From CAYGDP01 sp964348665 (lineage in GTDB: Bacteria > Verrucomicrobiota > Verrucomicrobiia > Palsa-1439 > CAYGDP01): a stretch of DNA of 64,000 bases. The notes below the pieces were generated by a model, which was given only the letters and a program-made list of their open reading frames with translations, was not told where the DNA came from and ran no database searches. Made by a program: the position numbers and the translations under genes. How positions within the stretch are numbered: the first letter of the stretch is position 1; each line of letters starts with the position of its first letter. Shown piece after piece: positions 48,914 to 57,418 of this stretch. The DNA is taken from NCBI GenBank assembly GCA_964348665.1, contig CAYGDP010000013.1, forward strand, positions 25,004-89,003. Direction: 5' to 3'.

Positions 48914-50164
48914 TTATCGGTTGGAACGTGCGAGTTGGTTGAAAAATTCCGCCAGTTTCGGTAGGGTGACGTCTTGCGCGTACTGATTGCGCACCAGTGT
49001 AGCCGCCGCATCGCCCAGCGGACGATAACCGGTAGGGTCGTCGAGCGCAGCGCGCGCAAGTTTTACAGCGGCATCGAGGTCGTGTGAAGGGGCGAGCAAA
49101 CCCGTTTGGCTGTGTGTAATGAATTCCCGGATTGCGTCTGTGTCCCAAGCCAGGACAACGCAACCGGCTGCCATCGCCTCGATGAGCGAACGCGAAACGG
49201 GGTAGGGACGGCTGGGATAGACATGGAGGTCGCTCGCGGCCAAAATCTCCGCGATTGTTGTCTGTGATACATTTTCAAGAAACCAAAACTGATTTGGGTC
49301 GTGCGGAGGCGTTTTGGCGAGTACATGCTGTTGATAGTTTTTTCCGAAGAACTCGATGTCGAATCCGCGCTCGGCAATCGCCCCGCCTGCGACAACAAAA
49401 AGTACATTCGACAAATCGGCGAGACGATTGGCAAGCGCTAGAAACCGGTCAAAACCGCGTACACGGTCGGTGCGCCGCGCCACGAATGTGACGACGCGGG
49501 TTTCACGGGAAATCGAGCGTCCTGCGATTACTCGGGGAACGTCTGCACGTCGGGCAAATCGTCGCGTATCCACGCCATCGTGAAGCACGGTGAAATCATG
49601 ACGATATTCAGCGGGATAAAGGTCGCGTTGCCAGTTGGTTGGTGCCCACGCGGTCGTGCCATTTTCCAGGTCCAACAAATCCATCGCGTTGGCGGCGCGT
49701 CGCCAGTGAAAATAATCGGCGGAGATATCCTTGGGCATTTCCCCGGTCAGATCGAACGCATGGGGATGATAGTAATAGTCGAATAGATTCACGACTGGAA
49801 TGCCTCGCGAGAATGCGGGAAAGAAAAGCGTCGAGCCGAGTCCCGCCGAACGACCGAGCACGAGGTCCACGGGGTTGGGTCGCCGCGCGGTCAGAATTTC
49901 CCAGCAACCATACGCGTAACAGATGCCGCGTTCGAGGTAACGTGTCCATGCCACGCTATCTTCGCGACCCACGCCGCCGACGTTGAAGGGAACCAGCTCC
50001 AACCCATTACCGACGGAGGAAGGCCAGGACGATTGGGGATCGGCGGAATGATGATAAAACTGGCAGCGATACCCGCGTCGGCGCACGAGCCAATCGGCGA
50101 CAGCGCCAAGCCGTCCGGGAAACCGTGGCTCGATACAGAGCAGGTGAAGCGGGTCTTGTGGCAC
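48914..50164 (-). CDS. GT4-like glycosyltransferase (upstream partner)
   Basis: 416 aa from a GTG at 50164, which places LHLLCIEPRFPGRLGAVADW at the N-terminus and matches the size of its neighbour (408 aa). ATGs at 50272 or 50371 are in frame, but the extra sequence is AT-rich and overlaps the likely promoter region shared with gene E. Motifs: DLVLGRSAGLGSTLFFPAFS, VVNLFDYYYHPHAFD, VLHDGVDTRRFARRADVPRV, RVVTFVARRTDRVRGFDRFL, FWFLENVSQTTIAEILAASD and SLIEAMAAGCVVLAWDTDAI. It keeps the Glu of the EAM motif that its partner lacks. The shared PRVIAGRxI and HDGVDT-like segments point to an old tandem duplication. Divergent from giant gene E. Confidence 0.88.
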   Translation of the reverse strand: MPQDPLHLLCIEPRFPGRLGAVADWLVRRRGYRCQFYHHSADPQSSWPSSVGNGLELVPFNVGGVGREDSVAWTRYLERGICYAYGCWEILTARRPNPVDLVLGRSAGLGSTLFFPAFSRGIPVVNLFDYYYHPHAFDLTGEMPKDISADYFHWRRAANAMDLLDLENGTTAWAPTNWQRDLYPAEYRHDFTVLHDGVDTRRFARRADVPRVIAGRSISRETRVVTFVARRTDRVRGFDRFLALANRLADLSNVLFVVAGGAIAERGFDIEFFGKNYQQHVLAKTPPHDPNQFWFLENVSQTTIAEILAASDLHVYPSRPYPVSRSLIEAMAAGCVVLAWDTDAIREFITHSQTGLLAPSHDLDAAVKLARAALDDPTGYRPLGDAAATLVRNQYAQDVTLPKLAEFFNQLARSNR

Positions 50165-50326
50165 GGCATTGAGGATGCCAATAAACAGAGATGTGGTCAA
50201 CGCGGGAAACACTGTGGTAGGACAACGGTAATTGCCTTTACAGATTACAGCCGGAATTGTTATTGTATGCATGTCGGTGGCAAAGACCTGTCCGAGGGAT
50301 GATTCGGATCGAACCCGGGAGGCGAT

Positions 50327-53300
50327 ATGAAATGGCGCGCGTTGCTTCGCAGTAAAACCAAACAAGCTCACTGTAGAAAGCAGTCCTTTGGAGCGCGACG
50401 ATTGACAGCGGAGTTGCTCGAATTGCGAGCAGCGCCGGCGACCTTCACGGTGAACAACGGTGGGGATGATGGTGACAGTTTTGCCGACGACAACATTTGC
50501 GACACAGCCAATAATCCCACCACCGAGCCGCCGACGCCGCCGAGCGGGATTTGCACGTTACGCGCGGCCATCGGGCAATCCAACAAGGATGCCGGGTTGG
50601 ATACGATTGTGTTTTCGGTTTTGACAGTCAACACGAGTGGAGGGATCACCGCGACTGGTCGAGTGAATGTAGACGGGAGTGGTGTGGCGGGGTGCGCTGG
50701 CCCGCCCGTTGTCTCGATTTCGGGATCGGGTGGTGGTTCAGCCTTGATAATGGACGGCGGCAACAGCCAGGTGTGCGGGCTAGCCATCAATGGATTTGGA
50801 ATCAGCGGGGTGAGTGTGCGCAGCGATGGGAACTTGATTCAGGGGAATCGCATTGGGGTCAATTTAGCTGGGACTGTTGTCATTGGAAATCTCCAAGACG
50901 GAATCCAGGTGCTCGGCTCGAACAACACGATTGGGGGAACAACCGTTGCAGATCGAAACATCGTTTCTGGAAACGGATCCGTTGGAATCAACATTTTGAG
51001 TGGCAGTGGTAATTTGGTGATTGGCAATTACGTGGGGACGGATGTTAATGGCACAGTAGATTTTGGAAACGGCAGCGACGGCATCGGGGTTCAAGGCACG
51101 GCAAGTACAATCGGCGGAACGACCGCAGCATCGCGCAACATCATTTCGGGCAATGGTGGGATGGGTGTGCATATCACGGGCGGGTCGGGGCATATGGTCG
51201 TCGGCAACTTCATCGGCACCGACGTCAACGGCACAGTGGATTTGGGAAATGATTTGGATGGCGTGCACATTGCCTTCAGCACGGGGAGCACCATTGGTGG
51301 AACAACGGCGGGAGCGCGGAACATTATTTCTGGAAATAACAACAGCGGTGTGCGGCTGCACGCGCAGACCAGCGGCAACTTGGTGCAGGGAAACTTCATC
51401 GGCACGGACGTGACGGGGATGGTGGCATTGGGGAACACGCAGCGCGGCGTTTGGATCGAGGGTGCGTTTCAGGGTTTTTCGAACAACAACACCATCGGAG
51501 GCACAACGACCGAAGCGCGGAATGTGATTTCTGGCAACTCGCTCGATGGAATAGAAATCCGCGGTTCACAGACTCCTGGCTTTGGGGCCACAGGCAATCT
51601 CGTCCAGGGGAATTTCATTGGGACGAAGATCAATGGCACTGAGGCGTTGCCCAATAGCTTGGATGGCGTTTATATCGAAAATGCCACCAACAATACGATC
51701 GGCGGATCAGTGTCCGCACGAAATATCATTTCGGGCAATCTAATCAGCGGCGTTGAGATTTTTGATGCGAACTCGACGGGCAACGTCGTGCAGAGCAATT
51801 TCATCGGGACAGACGTGAATGGGACAGCCGCCCTCGGTAATGGAAGTAATGGCGTCCTCATTACCAACGCGCGTCAGAACACGATCGGCGGAGATAACGT
51901 GACCAAAACCGCCCTCACGCTCGGCAACCTGATTTCTGGCAACGGCGGGGATGGCGTCGAGATTGCTGGCACAGCTTCGGGAAACGCGATTCAAGGCAAT
52001 TTCATCGGCACGAAGATCAATGGGGACGCACCTTTGGGAAATGCTGAAAACGGCATCTTCATCAATGGCGCCGCGAATAATACGATCGGGCTGCGCCCGA
52101 CGGGAGATTCCGACGGAGCGCGCAACATTATTTCCGGCAATACCAAGAACGGCATCAAGATTTTTGACACGACCGCCTCCGGCAATCGGATCGCAGGGAA
52201 TTTGATCGGCACCGACATCACAGGGAAAATTGTGGACACCGACGGCAATCTGTTCAATGGCAATAATCTAGGCAATGGCGAGAGCGGTGTGTTCATTGTG
52301 AATGCCCCCAGCAACACCATTACTGGCACTTCCACGTCAATCGGCACGGTCATTTCCGGCAACAACCAGCACGGCGTCTTCATCTCCGGTAGCAGTGCGG
52401 CTAACAACGTTGTGGAAAAGACTGCCATTGGCTCGGACCAACTGGGCAGAGATGACCTCGGCAATCGGATGGAAGGCGTTCGCATCGAGGACGCACCCAA
52501 CAACACCATCGGCAGTCTCGCCGCGGGCGCTGGCAACGTGATTTCAGGCAACGGAGACCACGGCGTTCATATCAAGGGTGTCAGCGCCAGTGGCAATCAC
52601 GTTTTGGGAAATATCATTGGATTGAAGGACATCGATGCGCCCGCTGAAGTATTGCGAAATGCTGGCGACGGCGTCTTTATCGAAAACGCGCCCAACAATG
52701 TGATTGGCCGGGGCACCGGTCGAAACGTCATTTCGGGAAATGTTGGCCCTGCCATTATACTTAGCTTCGCATCTGGTTCTGGCGTGCGGATCTCGGGCAG
52801 TACCGCCACCGGCAACGCCGTGGAGGCCAATTTCATTGGCACCGACAAGTTCGGTGACGTGACCGATCCCGATGGAACTCCCTTCAATTCCGATGACTTG
52901 GGCAATGCGCTGGACGGAGTCCTCATCGAGGCCGGTGCCAGCAACAATACCATCGGTGGGGTGGTGTTAGGCGAGAGCAACATCATCGCCGGTAATGTCG
53001 GCAGCGGTGTGGGAATCTTCGAAGCAGGAACGACTGGCAACGTGGTGCAAGGCAACTTTATCGGCACCAATAGAGACGGCTTGGCCTTAGGAAATTTTTC
53101 CAATGGCATCTTGATCCTCTCTGGCGCTTCAAAGAACACAATCGGCGGTCAAGCTAACGTGATAGGCGAGCCGCCGGCCAATGTGATCTCCGGGAACGTT
53201 GGCAATGGAATAAAAATTTCCATCACAGGCACCAGTGAAAACTTGGTGGAAGGAAATATTATCGGCTTGAAACCCAACGGCACCGACCCGTTGCCCAACG

Positions 53301-56300
53301 GACTGCATGGCATTTTGATCGCTGACGGCGCGTCGAATAACACCATTGGCGGCGTTGGTGGTTTCGGCCATCACAATCTCATCGCCGGCAACGCGAATGA
53401 CGGGGTGCGGATTGACAACGCGGTCGCAAATCTGGTGCAAAATAACAACATCGGCTTCGATAAGCTTAGTGTGCCGCAGCCCAATGAAGGAAACGGTGTG
53501 CTGATCATCAACGGCGCCGACGACAACACCATCGGCGGCGCGGCAGTGGACGACTTCAACATCATTGCCGGTAATGATGATGACGGCATCGAAATTGACG
53601 GCAGCCAGCACACCGTCGTCCACAATAACTTCATCGGCACCAATGGCGACGGCACCGAGGCAATTCCCAATGGCGGAGACGGCGTTTTCCTCACCAATGG
53701 TGCGCGCGACAATACCATTGGTGGCGCCGGCGGAGTCGGCGTGGACGGCAACGTCATCTCCGGCAATGGTTCAGATGGAATAGAAATCGCCGGCCTAAGC
53801 AGCACGGGAAATGTAATCTTCGGCAACCGCATCGGCACCAATAAAGCCGGCAACGCCGCGCTGCCCAATGGGGCGGGAAATAACCTCGCCGGCAACGGCA
53901 TTGTTATTTTCGACGCTCCGGACAATATAATTGGGGACGCAGGCGTAGGCAACCTGATCTCCGGCAACGATGACGACGGAATTCAGATTGACGGCGCGAC
54001 CGCAGCGCGCACGATTATTCGCTCCAACATCATCGGCACAGATCAATTGGGCAATGTGGCGATTCCCAATGGGGGCGATGGGATTTTCATCACAGGATCG
54101 CCCGACAACACTATCGGCGGTGGTGGATTGGTCAATCCCAATCTCATCGCAGGTAACGGCGACGATGGCATTGACATCTTTGGCGTAGGAGCAACGGGCA
54201 ATGTGATTCAGGGTAACTTTATTGGAGCAGATTTCCTCGGCGTATTGTTTCCCAACGCGGAGGACGGCATCTTAATTGAGGATGCCTCCAATAATACGGT
54301 CGGCGGCCTCGGCTTGGGCAATACCGTTGGGTTCAACGGCGGCGCTGGCATTGCCATTCGCTCAGGCACGGGCAACCGTCTTCAGGAGAACAGTATCTTT
54401 AGCAACACGGGACTTGGCATTGACCTCAACAACGATGGCGTCACCCCCAACGATCCTGGTGACGGTGACACGAACGCCAATAATCTGCAAAACTATCCCG
54501 CCTTGTTCTCGGCTATGACCGACGGCACAAACACGTTCCTCGGTGGGTCTCTTCAATCCCAGCCCGGCAACTACACCCTCGAATTCTACACGAACAGTGC
54601 TTGCGACCCGTCCGGTTTCGGCGAGGGCGAATTCTTGCTTTTTTCAACCCCGCTCGCCGTCGGTGCCAATGGGATCCAAGCATACAATATAACCATTGGC
54701 GCGCTCCCCGTCGGCACCATTCTCACCGCCACAGCCACCAACGATACCACCAAAGACACCTCCGAGTTTTCCCGCTGCCTGGCTGTCATCCCGGTCGTTC
54801 AACTTGGCTCCCTCCACGGGCAGAAATTTAATGACCTCGATGGAGACGGCTTGCGCGATGCGACCGAACCCGGCCTCAACGGCTGGGAGATCCAGTTGCT
54901 TGATGACAGTGGCCATATTATTGGCAGCCAGCTCACGATGGATATGGATTTGAACGCCGATCTGAACATTGATCCGATCACCGAACGAGGTCTGTATTGG
55001 TTTGAAGGGTTTCCCCCTGACACCTACGAAGTGCGCGAAGTGTTGCAATCGAGCTGGCTGCAATCCACGCCCGAATTTACCAGTACCCTGAATGGCGCCA
55101 GCGAAGTGCCTCCCAGCAACACGGTCGCACTAGGCTCGGCGCTCTTGAGCTTGAATGAGGCGACCAATCAACTTCATTTCCAAATCAATTTTAGCGGATT
55201 GACGGGTACGTCGAATGGATTGCACCTCCATCGCGGCGCTGTTGGGCAGGATGGCCCCATCGTGTACGACTTGGCTGCCGCGGCTGGTGTGACTACAGGT
55301 TTTACCAGCCCGGTGACCGGCACGGTGACGATTAATCCGGCTGATTTGACCGACTTGGATGCTGGAAACTTCTACATCAATCTTCACACCACCACCTTTT
55401 CTGGTGGCGAAATCCGCGGTCAAGTTGAATTATCAGATTCCTACCTCGTCACACTCGGCGCCGGGGAAACGATCACCGGGCTCGACTTCGGCAACGTGTT
55501 TGTGGCTATGGATTTTGGTGATGCTCCTGATCCGACCTACCCGACCTTATTCGCCAACGACGGCGCGCGCCACGTCATCGGCGGCCTTCAACTTGGCGCT
55601 GCTGTGGACGCGGAAACAGACGGCCAGCCCAATGCCTCGGCCACCGGCGACGACACCAGCAGTGCCGATGATGAGAACGGAATCTCATTCACCGGCTCAC
55701 TGGTCACAGGACAGTTCGTCAACGTCCAAGTTACCGCCTCCACAGCGGGCAAACTCGATGCGTGGATTGACTTCAACGACGATGGGGATTGGAATGACGC
55801 AAGCGAGCAGATTTTCACCAGCCAATCACTTGTGGCGGGTACAAATTCCATTTCCTTTGCGGTACCCGCCGGCGCGACCGTGACGGCGGAGACATTCGCC
55901 CGATTCCGATTCAGCAGCACGGGCGGGCTTGCGCCGACTGGGCTGGCTACCGACGGCGAAGTGGAAGATTACGCCGTTGCTATCACCGCAGTTCCTCCGG
56001 GTGAAAATCCTGGCACAATCCAGTTTACGACCACAACGATTACCGCACCCGAAGGCGGCACTAGCTTGGTGGTCACCGTCCGTCGCACGGGCGGCAGCGA
56101 CGGTACCGTTACCGTCAACTTTGGCGTTACAGGCGGCAACGCGACCAGCGGCAGTGATTTTACGCTGGCCGCTGGCGCGTTGGTTTTCGCCGATGGCGAG
56201 ACCACCAAGACATTTACCGTCAACACCATTGACGACCCGCAATTTGAAGGAATCGAGACGCTTACGTTATCGCTAAGCAGCCCGACGGGAGGCGCCATCA

Positions 56301-57337
56301 TCGGCACCGTTGGTTCCACTACAATTACGTTTGGCGACAACGATACGGCGCAAAGCGCCTCGTTCCGCGAACCCGATGGTGACTTGGTAACGGTGCAGTT
56401 GAGCGGTGTTGGCACTCTCACCGTCAACACCGACAGTGGCGATGCCGAGATTGATTTGCCGCTTACCGATCTTACCAATAGTTTGATTTTCAAGGTCACC
56501 AAGAGCGGTGCGGGTGATGGATTCGCTGACATTGGCAGCATCGAAGGTGCCGGTGGTTTGCGCCTGATCAGCGGGAAAGGCGTTAATTTGGTAGGCGATG
56601 GAATTACCCTCGGTGGCGCGCTGCTCGGGTTGACTCTTCGCGATATCCTCAATGGCGCTGATGTGAGTGCCGGCGGTTCGTCTGCCCTCGTTAGCAGTCT
56701 GAATTCTCGCGTGATCGAAGATGGCACCGTCATTGATGTGGATACCACCATCAAGAGTCTCACGGTTGCCCGCATCGGCAAAGCAACGATCACAGCGCCA
56801 AGCATCGCCAAACTCACGGTCCGCGGCGATTCAAAACTTGGCGTCGTTGGCGACATGGAAGCCGACATCACTCTCACCGGCGACGGTGTGTTGCCTGGAA
56901 AAGCCACGCTCGGCTCGGCGAAGATCGCCGGCGCAATTCGGGACGCAATGATTTCGATCATCGGCGGCGTGGGCGGCATCGGAAAAATCGCCGCCGCCCA
57001 AATCATTGGTACGGTCATCACGGCTGGATTCACCCCGACGGATGCTGAAGATCCTTTTGCCGGTGGAGTCTTCTTGCCGGGGTTGCTCATCAAGTCAGTC
57101 GCTCTCAAAGGCATTGGCGATCCGGATGATCCTGCGTATCAAGACAGTCTCATTGCCGGTGCGCAAATCGGCTCAATCAAAATCGCCAGCGCTGAAACCG
57201 CCAATGGCGGCGACACCTTCGGAGTGTTGGCGGATGTCTCCATCGGTTCCGTCAATATCACCACACCGGGGTTCGTTTGGAATGCCGCGGTCGGTGGCGA
57301 CCAATCCACCGGTGATTTTCACGTAACAATACTCTGA
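50327..57337 (+). CDS. Giant surface protein E: beta-helix, SdrD-B-like, CHRD, GEVED, Calx-beta and shared module
   Basis: 2336 aa; ATG at 50327 with GGGAGG upstream. The leader ends TAELLELRAAPATFTV. A CSLREA-type start (GICTLRAAIGQSN) opens a long right-handed parallel beta-helix of about two dozen units (about 50780-54440): GNFIGTDVNGT..LGN..DGV.I....NTIGGT....RNIISGN. Then an SdrD-B-like domain (LHGQKFNDLDGDGLRDATEP), a CHRD domain (LNGASEVPPSNTVALGSA ... GLHLHRGAVGQDGPIVYDL ... FSGGEIRGQVEL), a GEVED domain (MDFGDAPDPTYPTLFANDGA ... DGEVEDYAVAI), one Calx-beta domain, and the shared module from about 56356 (REPDGDLVTVQLSG) ending STGDFHVTIL. Beta-helices of this kind are typical of adhesins or carbohydrate-active proteins. 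F follows after 81 bp. Confidence 0.9.
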   Translation: MKWRALLRSKTKQAHCRKQSFGARRLTAELLELRAAPATFTVNNGGDDGDSFADDNICDTANNPTTEPPTPPSGICTLRAAIGQSNKDAGLDTIVFSVLTVNTSGGITATGRVNVDGSGVAGCAGPPVVSISGSGGGSALIMDGGNSQVCGLAINGFGISGVSVRSDGNLIQGNRIGVNLAGTVVIGNLQDGIQVLGSNNTIGGTTVADRNIVSGNGSVGINILSGSGNLVIGNYVGTDVNGTVDFGNGSDGIGVQGTASTIGGTTAASRNIISGNGGMGVHITGGSGHMVVGNFIGTDVNGTVDLGNDLDGVHIAFSTGSTIGGTTAGARNIISGNNNSGVRLHAQTSGNLVQGNFIGTDVTGMVALGNTQRGVWIEGAFQGFSNNNTIGGTTTEARNVISGNSLDGIEIRGSQTPGFGATGNLVQGNFIGTKINGTEALPNSLDGVYIENATNNTIGGSVSARNIISGNLISGVEIFDANSTGNVVQSNFIGTDVNGTAALGNGSNGVLITNARQNTIGGDNVTKTALTLGNLISGNGGDGVEIAGTASGNAIQGNFIGTKINGDAPLGNAENGIFINGAANNTIGLRPTGDSDGARNIISGNTKNGIKIFDTTASGNRIAGNLIGTDITGKIVDTDGNLFNGNNLGNGESGVFIVNAPSNTITGTSTSIGTVISGNNQHGVFISGSSAANNVVEKTAIGSDQLGRDDLGNRMEGVRIEDAPNNTIGSLAAGAGNVISGNGDHGVHIKGVSASGNHVLGNIIGLKDIDAPAEVLRNAGDGVFIENAPNNVIGRGTGRNVISGNVGPAIILSFASGSGVRISGSTATGNAVEANFIGTDKFGDVTDPDGTPFNSDDLGNALDGVLIEAGASNNTIGGVVLGESNIIAGNVGSGVGIFEAGTTGNVVQGNFIGTNRDGLALGNFSNGILILSGASKNTIGGQANVIGEPPANVISGNVGNGIKISITGTSENLVEGNIIGLKPNGTDPLPNGLHGILIADGASNNTIGGVGGFGHHNLIAGNANDGVRIDNAVANLVQNNNIGFDKLSVPQPNEGNGVLIINGADDNTIGGAAVDDFNIIAGNDDDGIEIDGSQHTVVHNNFIGTNGDGTEAIPNGGDGVFLTNGARDNTIGGAGGVGVDGNVISGNGSDGIEIAGLSSTGNVIFGNRIGTNKAGNAALPNGAGNNLAGNGIVIFDAPDNIIGDAGVGNLISGNDDDGIQIDGATAARTIIRSNIIGTDQLGNVAIPNGGDGIFITGSPDNTIGGGGLVNPNLIAGNGDDGIDIFGVGATGNVIQGNFIGADFLGVLFPNAEDGILIEDASNNTVGGLGLGNTVGFNGGAGIAIRSGTGNRLQENSIFSNTGLGIDLNNDGVTPNDPGDGDTNANNLQNYPALFSAMTDGTNTFLGGSLQSQPGNYTLEFYTNSACDPSGFGEGEFLLFSTPLAVGANGIQAYNITIGALPVGTILTATATNDTTKDTSEFSRCLAVIPVVQLGSLHGQKFNDLDGDGLRDATEPGLNGWEIQLLDDSGHIIGSQLTMDMDLNADLNIDPITERGLYWFEGFPPDTYEVREVLQSSWLQSTPEFTSTLNGASEVPPSNTVALGSALLSLNEATNQLHFQINFSGLTGTSNGLHLHRGAVGQDGPIVYDLAAAAGVTTGFTSPVTGTVTINPADLTDLDAGNFYINLHTTTFSGGEIRGQVELSDSYLVTLGAGETITGLDFGNVFVAMDFGDAPDPTYPTLFANDGARHVIGGLQLGAAVDAETDGQPNASATGDDTSSADDENGISFTGSLVTGQFVNVQVTASTAGKLDAWIDFNDDGDWNDASEQIFTSQSLVAGTNSISFAVPAGATVTAETFARFRFSSTGGLAPTGLATDGEVEDYAVAITAVPPGENPGTIQFTTTTITAPEGGTSLVVTVRRTGGSDGTVTVNFGVTGGNATSGSDFTLAAGALVFADGETTKTFTVNTIDDPQFEGIETLTLSLSSPTGGAIIGTVGSTTITFGDNDTAQSASFREPDGDLVTVQLSGVGTLTVNTDSGDAEIDLPLTDLTNSLIFKVTKSGAGDGFADIGSIEGAGGLRLISGKGVNLVGDGITLGGALLGLTLRDILNGADVSAGGSSALVSSLNSRVIEDGTVIDVDTTIKSLTVARIGKATITAPSIAKLTVRGDSKLGVVGDMEADITLTGDGVLPGKATLGSAKIAGAIRDAMISIIGGVGGIGKIAAAQIIGTVITAGFTPTDAEDPFAGGVFLPGLLIKSVALKGIGDPDDPAYQDSLIAGAQIGSIKIASAETANGGDTFGVLADVSIGSVNITTPGFVWNAAVGGDQSTGDFHVTIL

Positions 57338-57345
57338 AATTACCT

Positions 57346-57373
57346 TTGACTTGGAGCAGTACGCGGGTAGAGT
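57346..57373 (+). promoter_or_regulatory. Possible promoter of giant gene F
   Basis: TTGACT (57346-57351), 16-nt spacer, TAGAGT (57368-57373), 45 nt ahead of the ATG, which has GAGGG in its leader. The hexamers are the same as those upstream of gene C. Confidence 0.35.
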
Positions 57374-57418
57374 GGCGGGTATGGTTTTGAGTGGCACTAT
57401 TCAACGCGAGGGCTGGAA

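Noticed and set aside
50780..54440. CRISPR array
   Set aside because: The regular repeats are in-frame beta-helix codons with variable spacing and sequence, not identical direct repeats with spacers.
55969..57114. 381-aa minus-strand open frame
   Set aside because: Antisense to the Calx-beta domain and shared module of E; composition is Pro/Ser/Val low-complexity.
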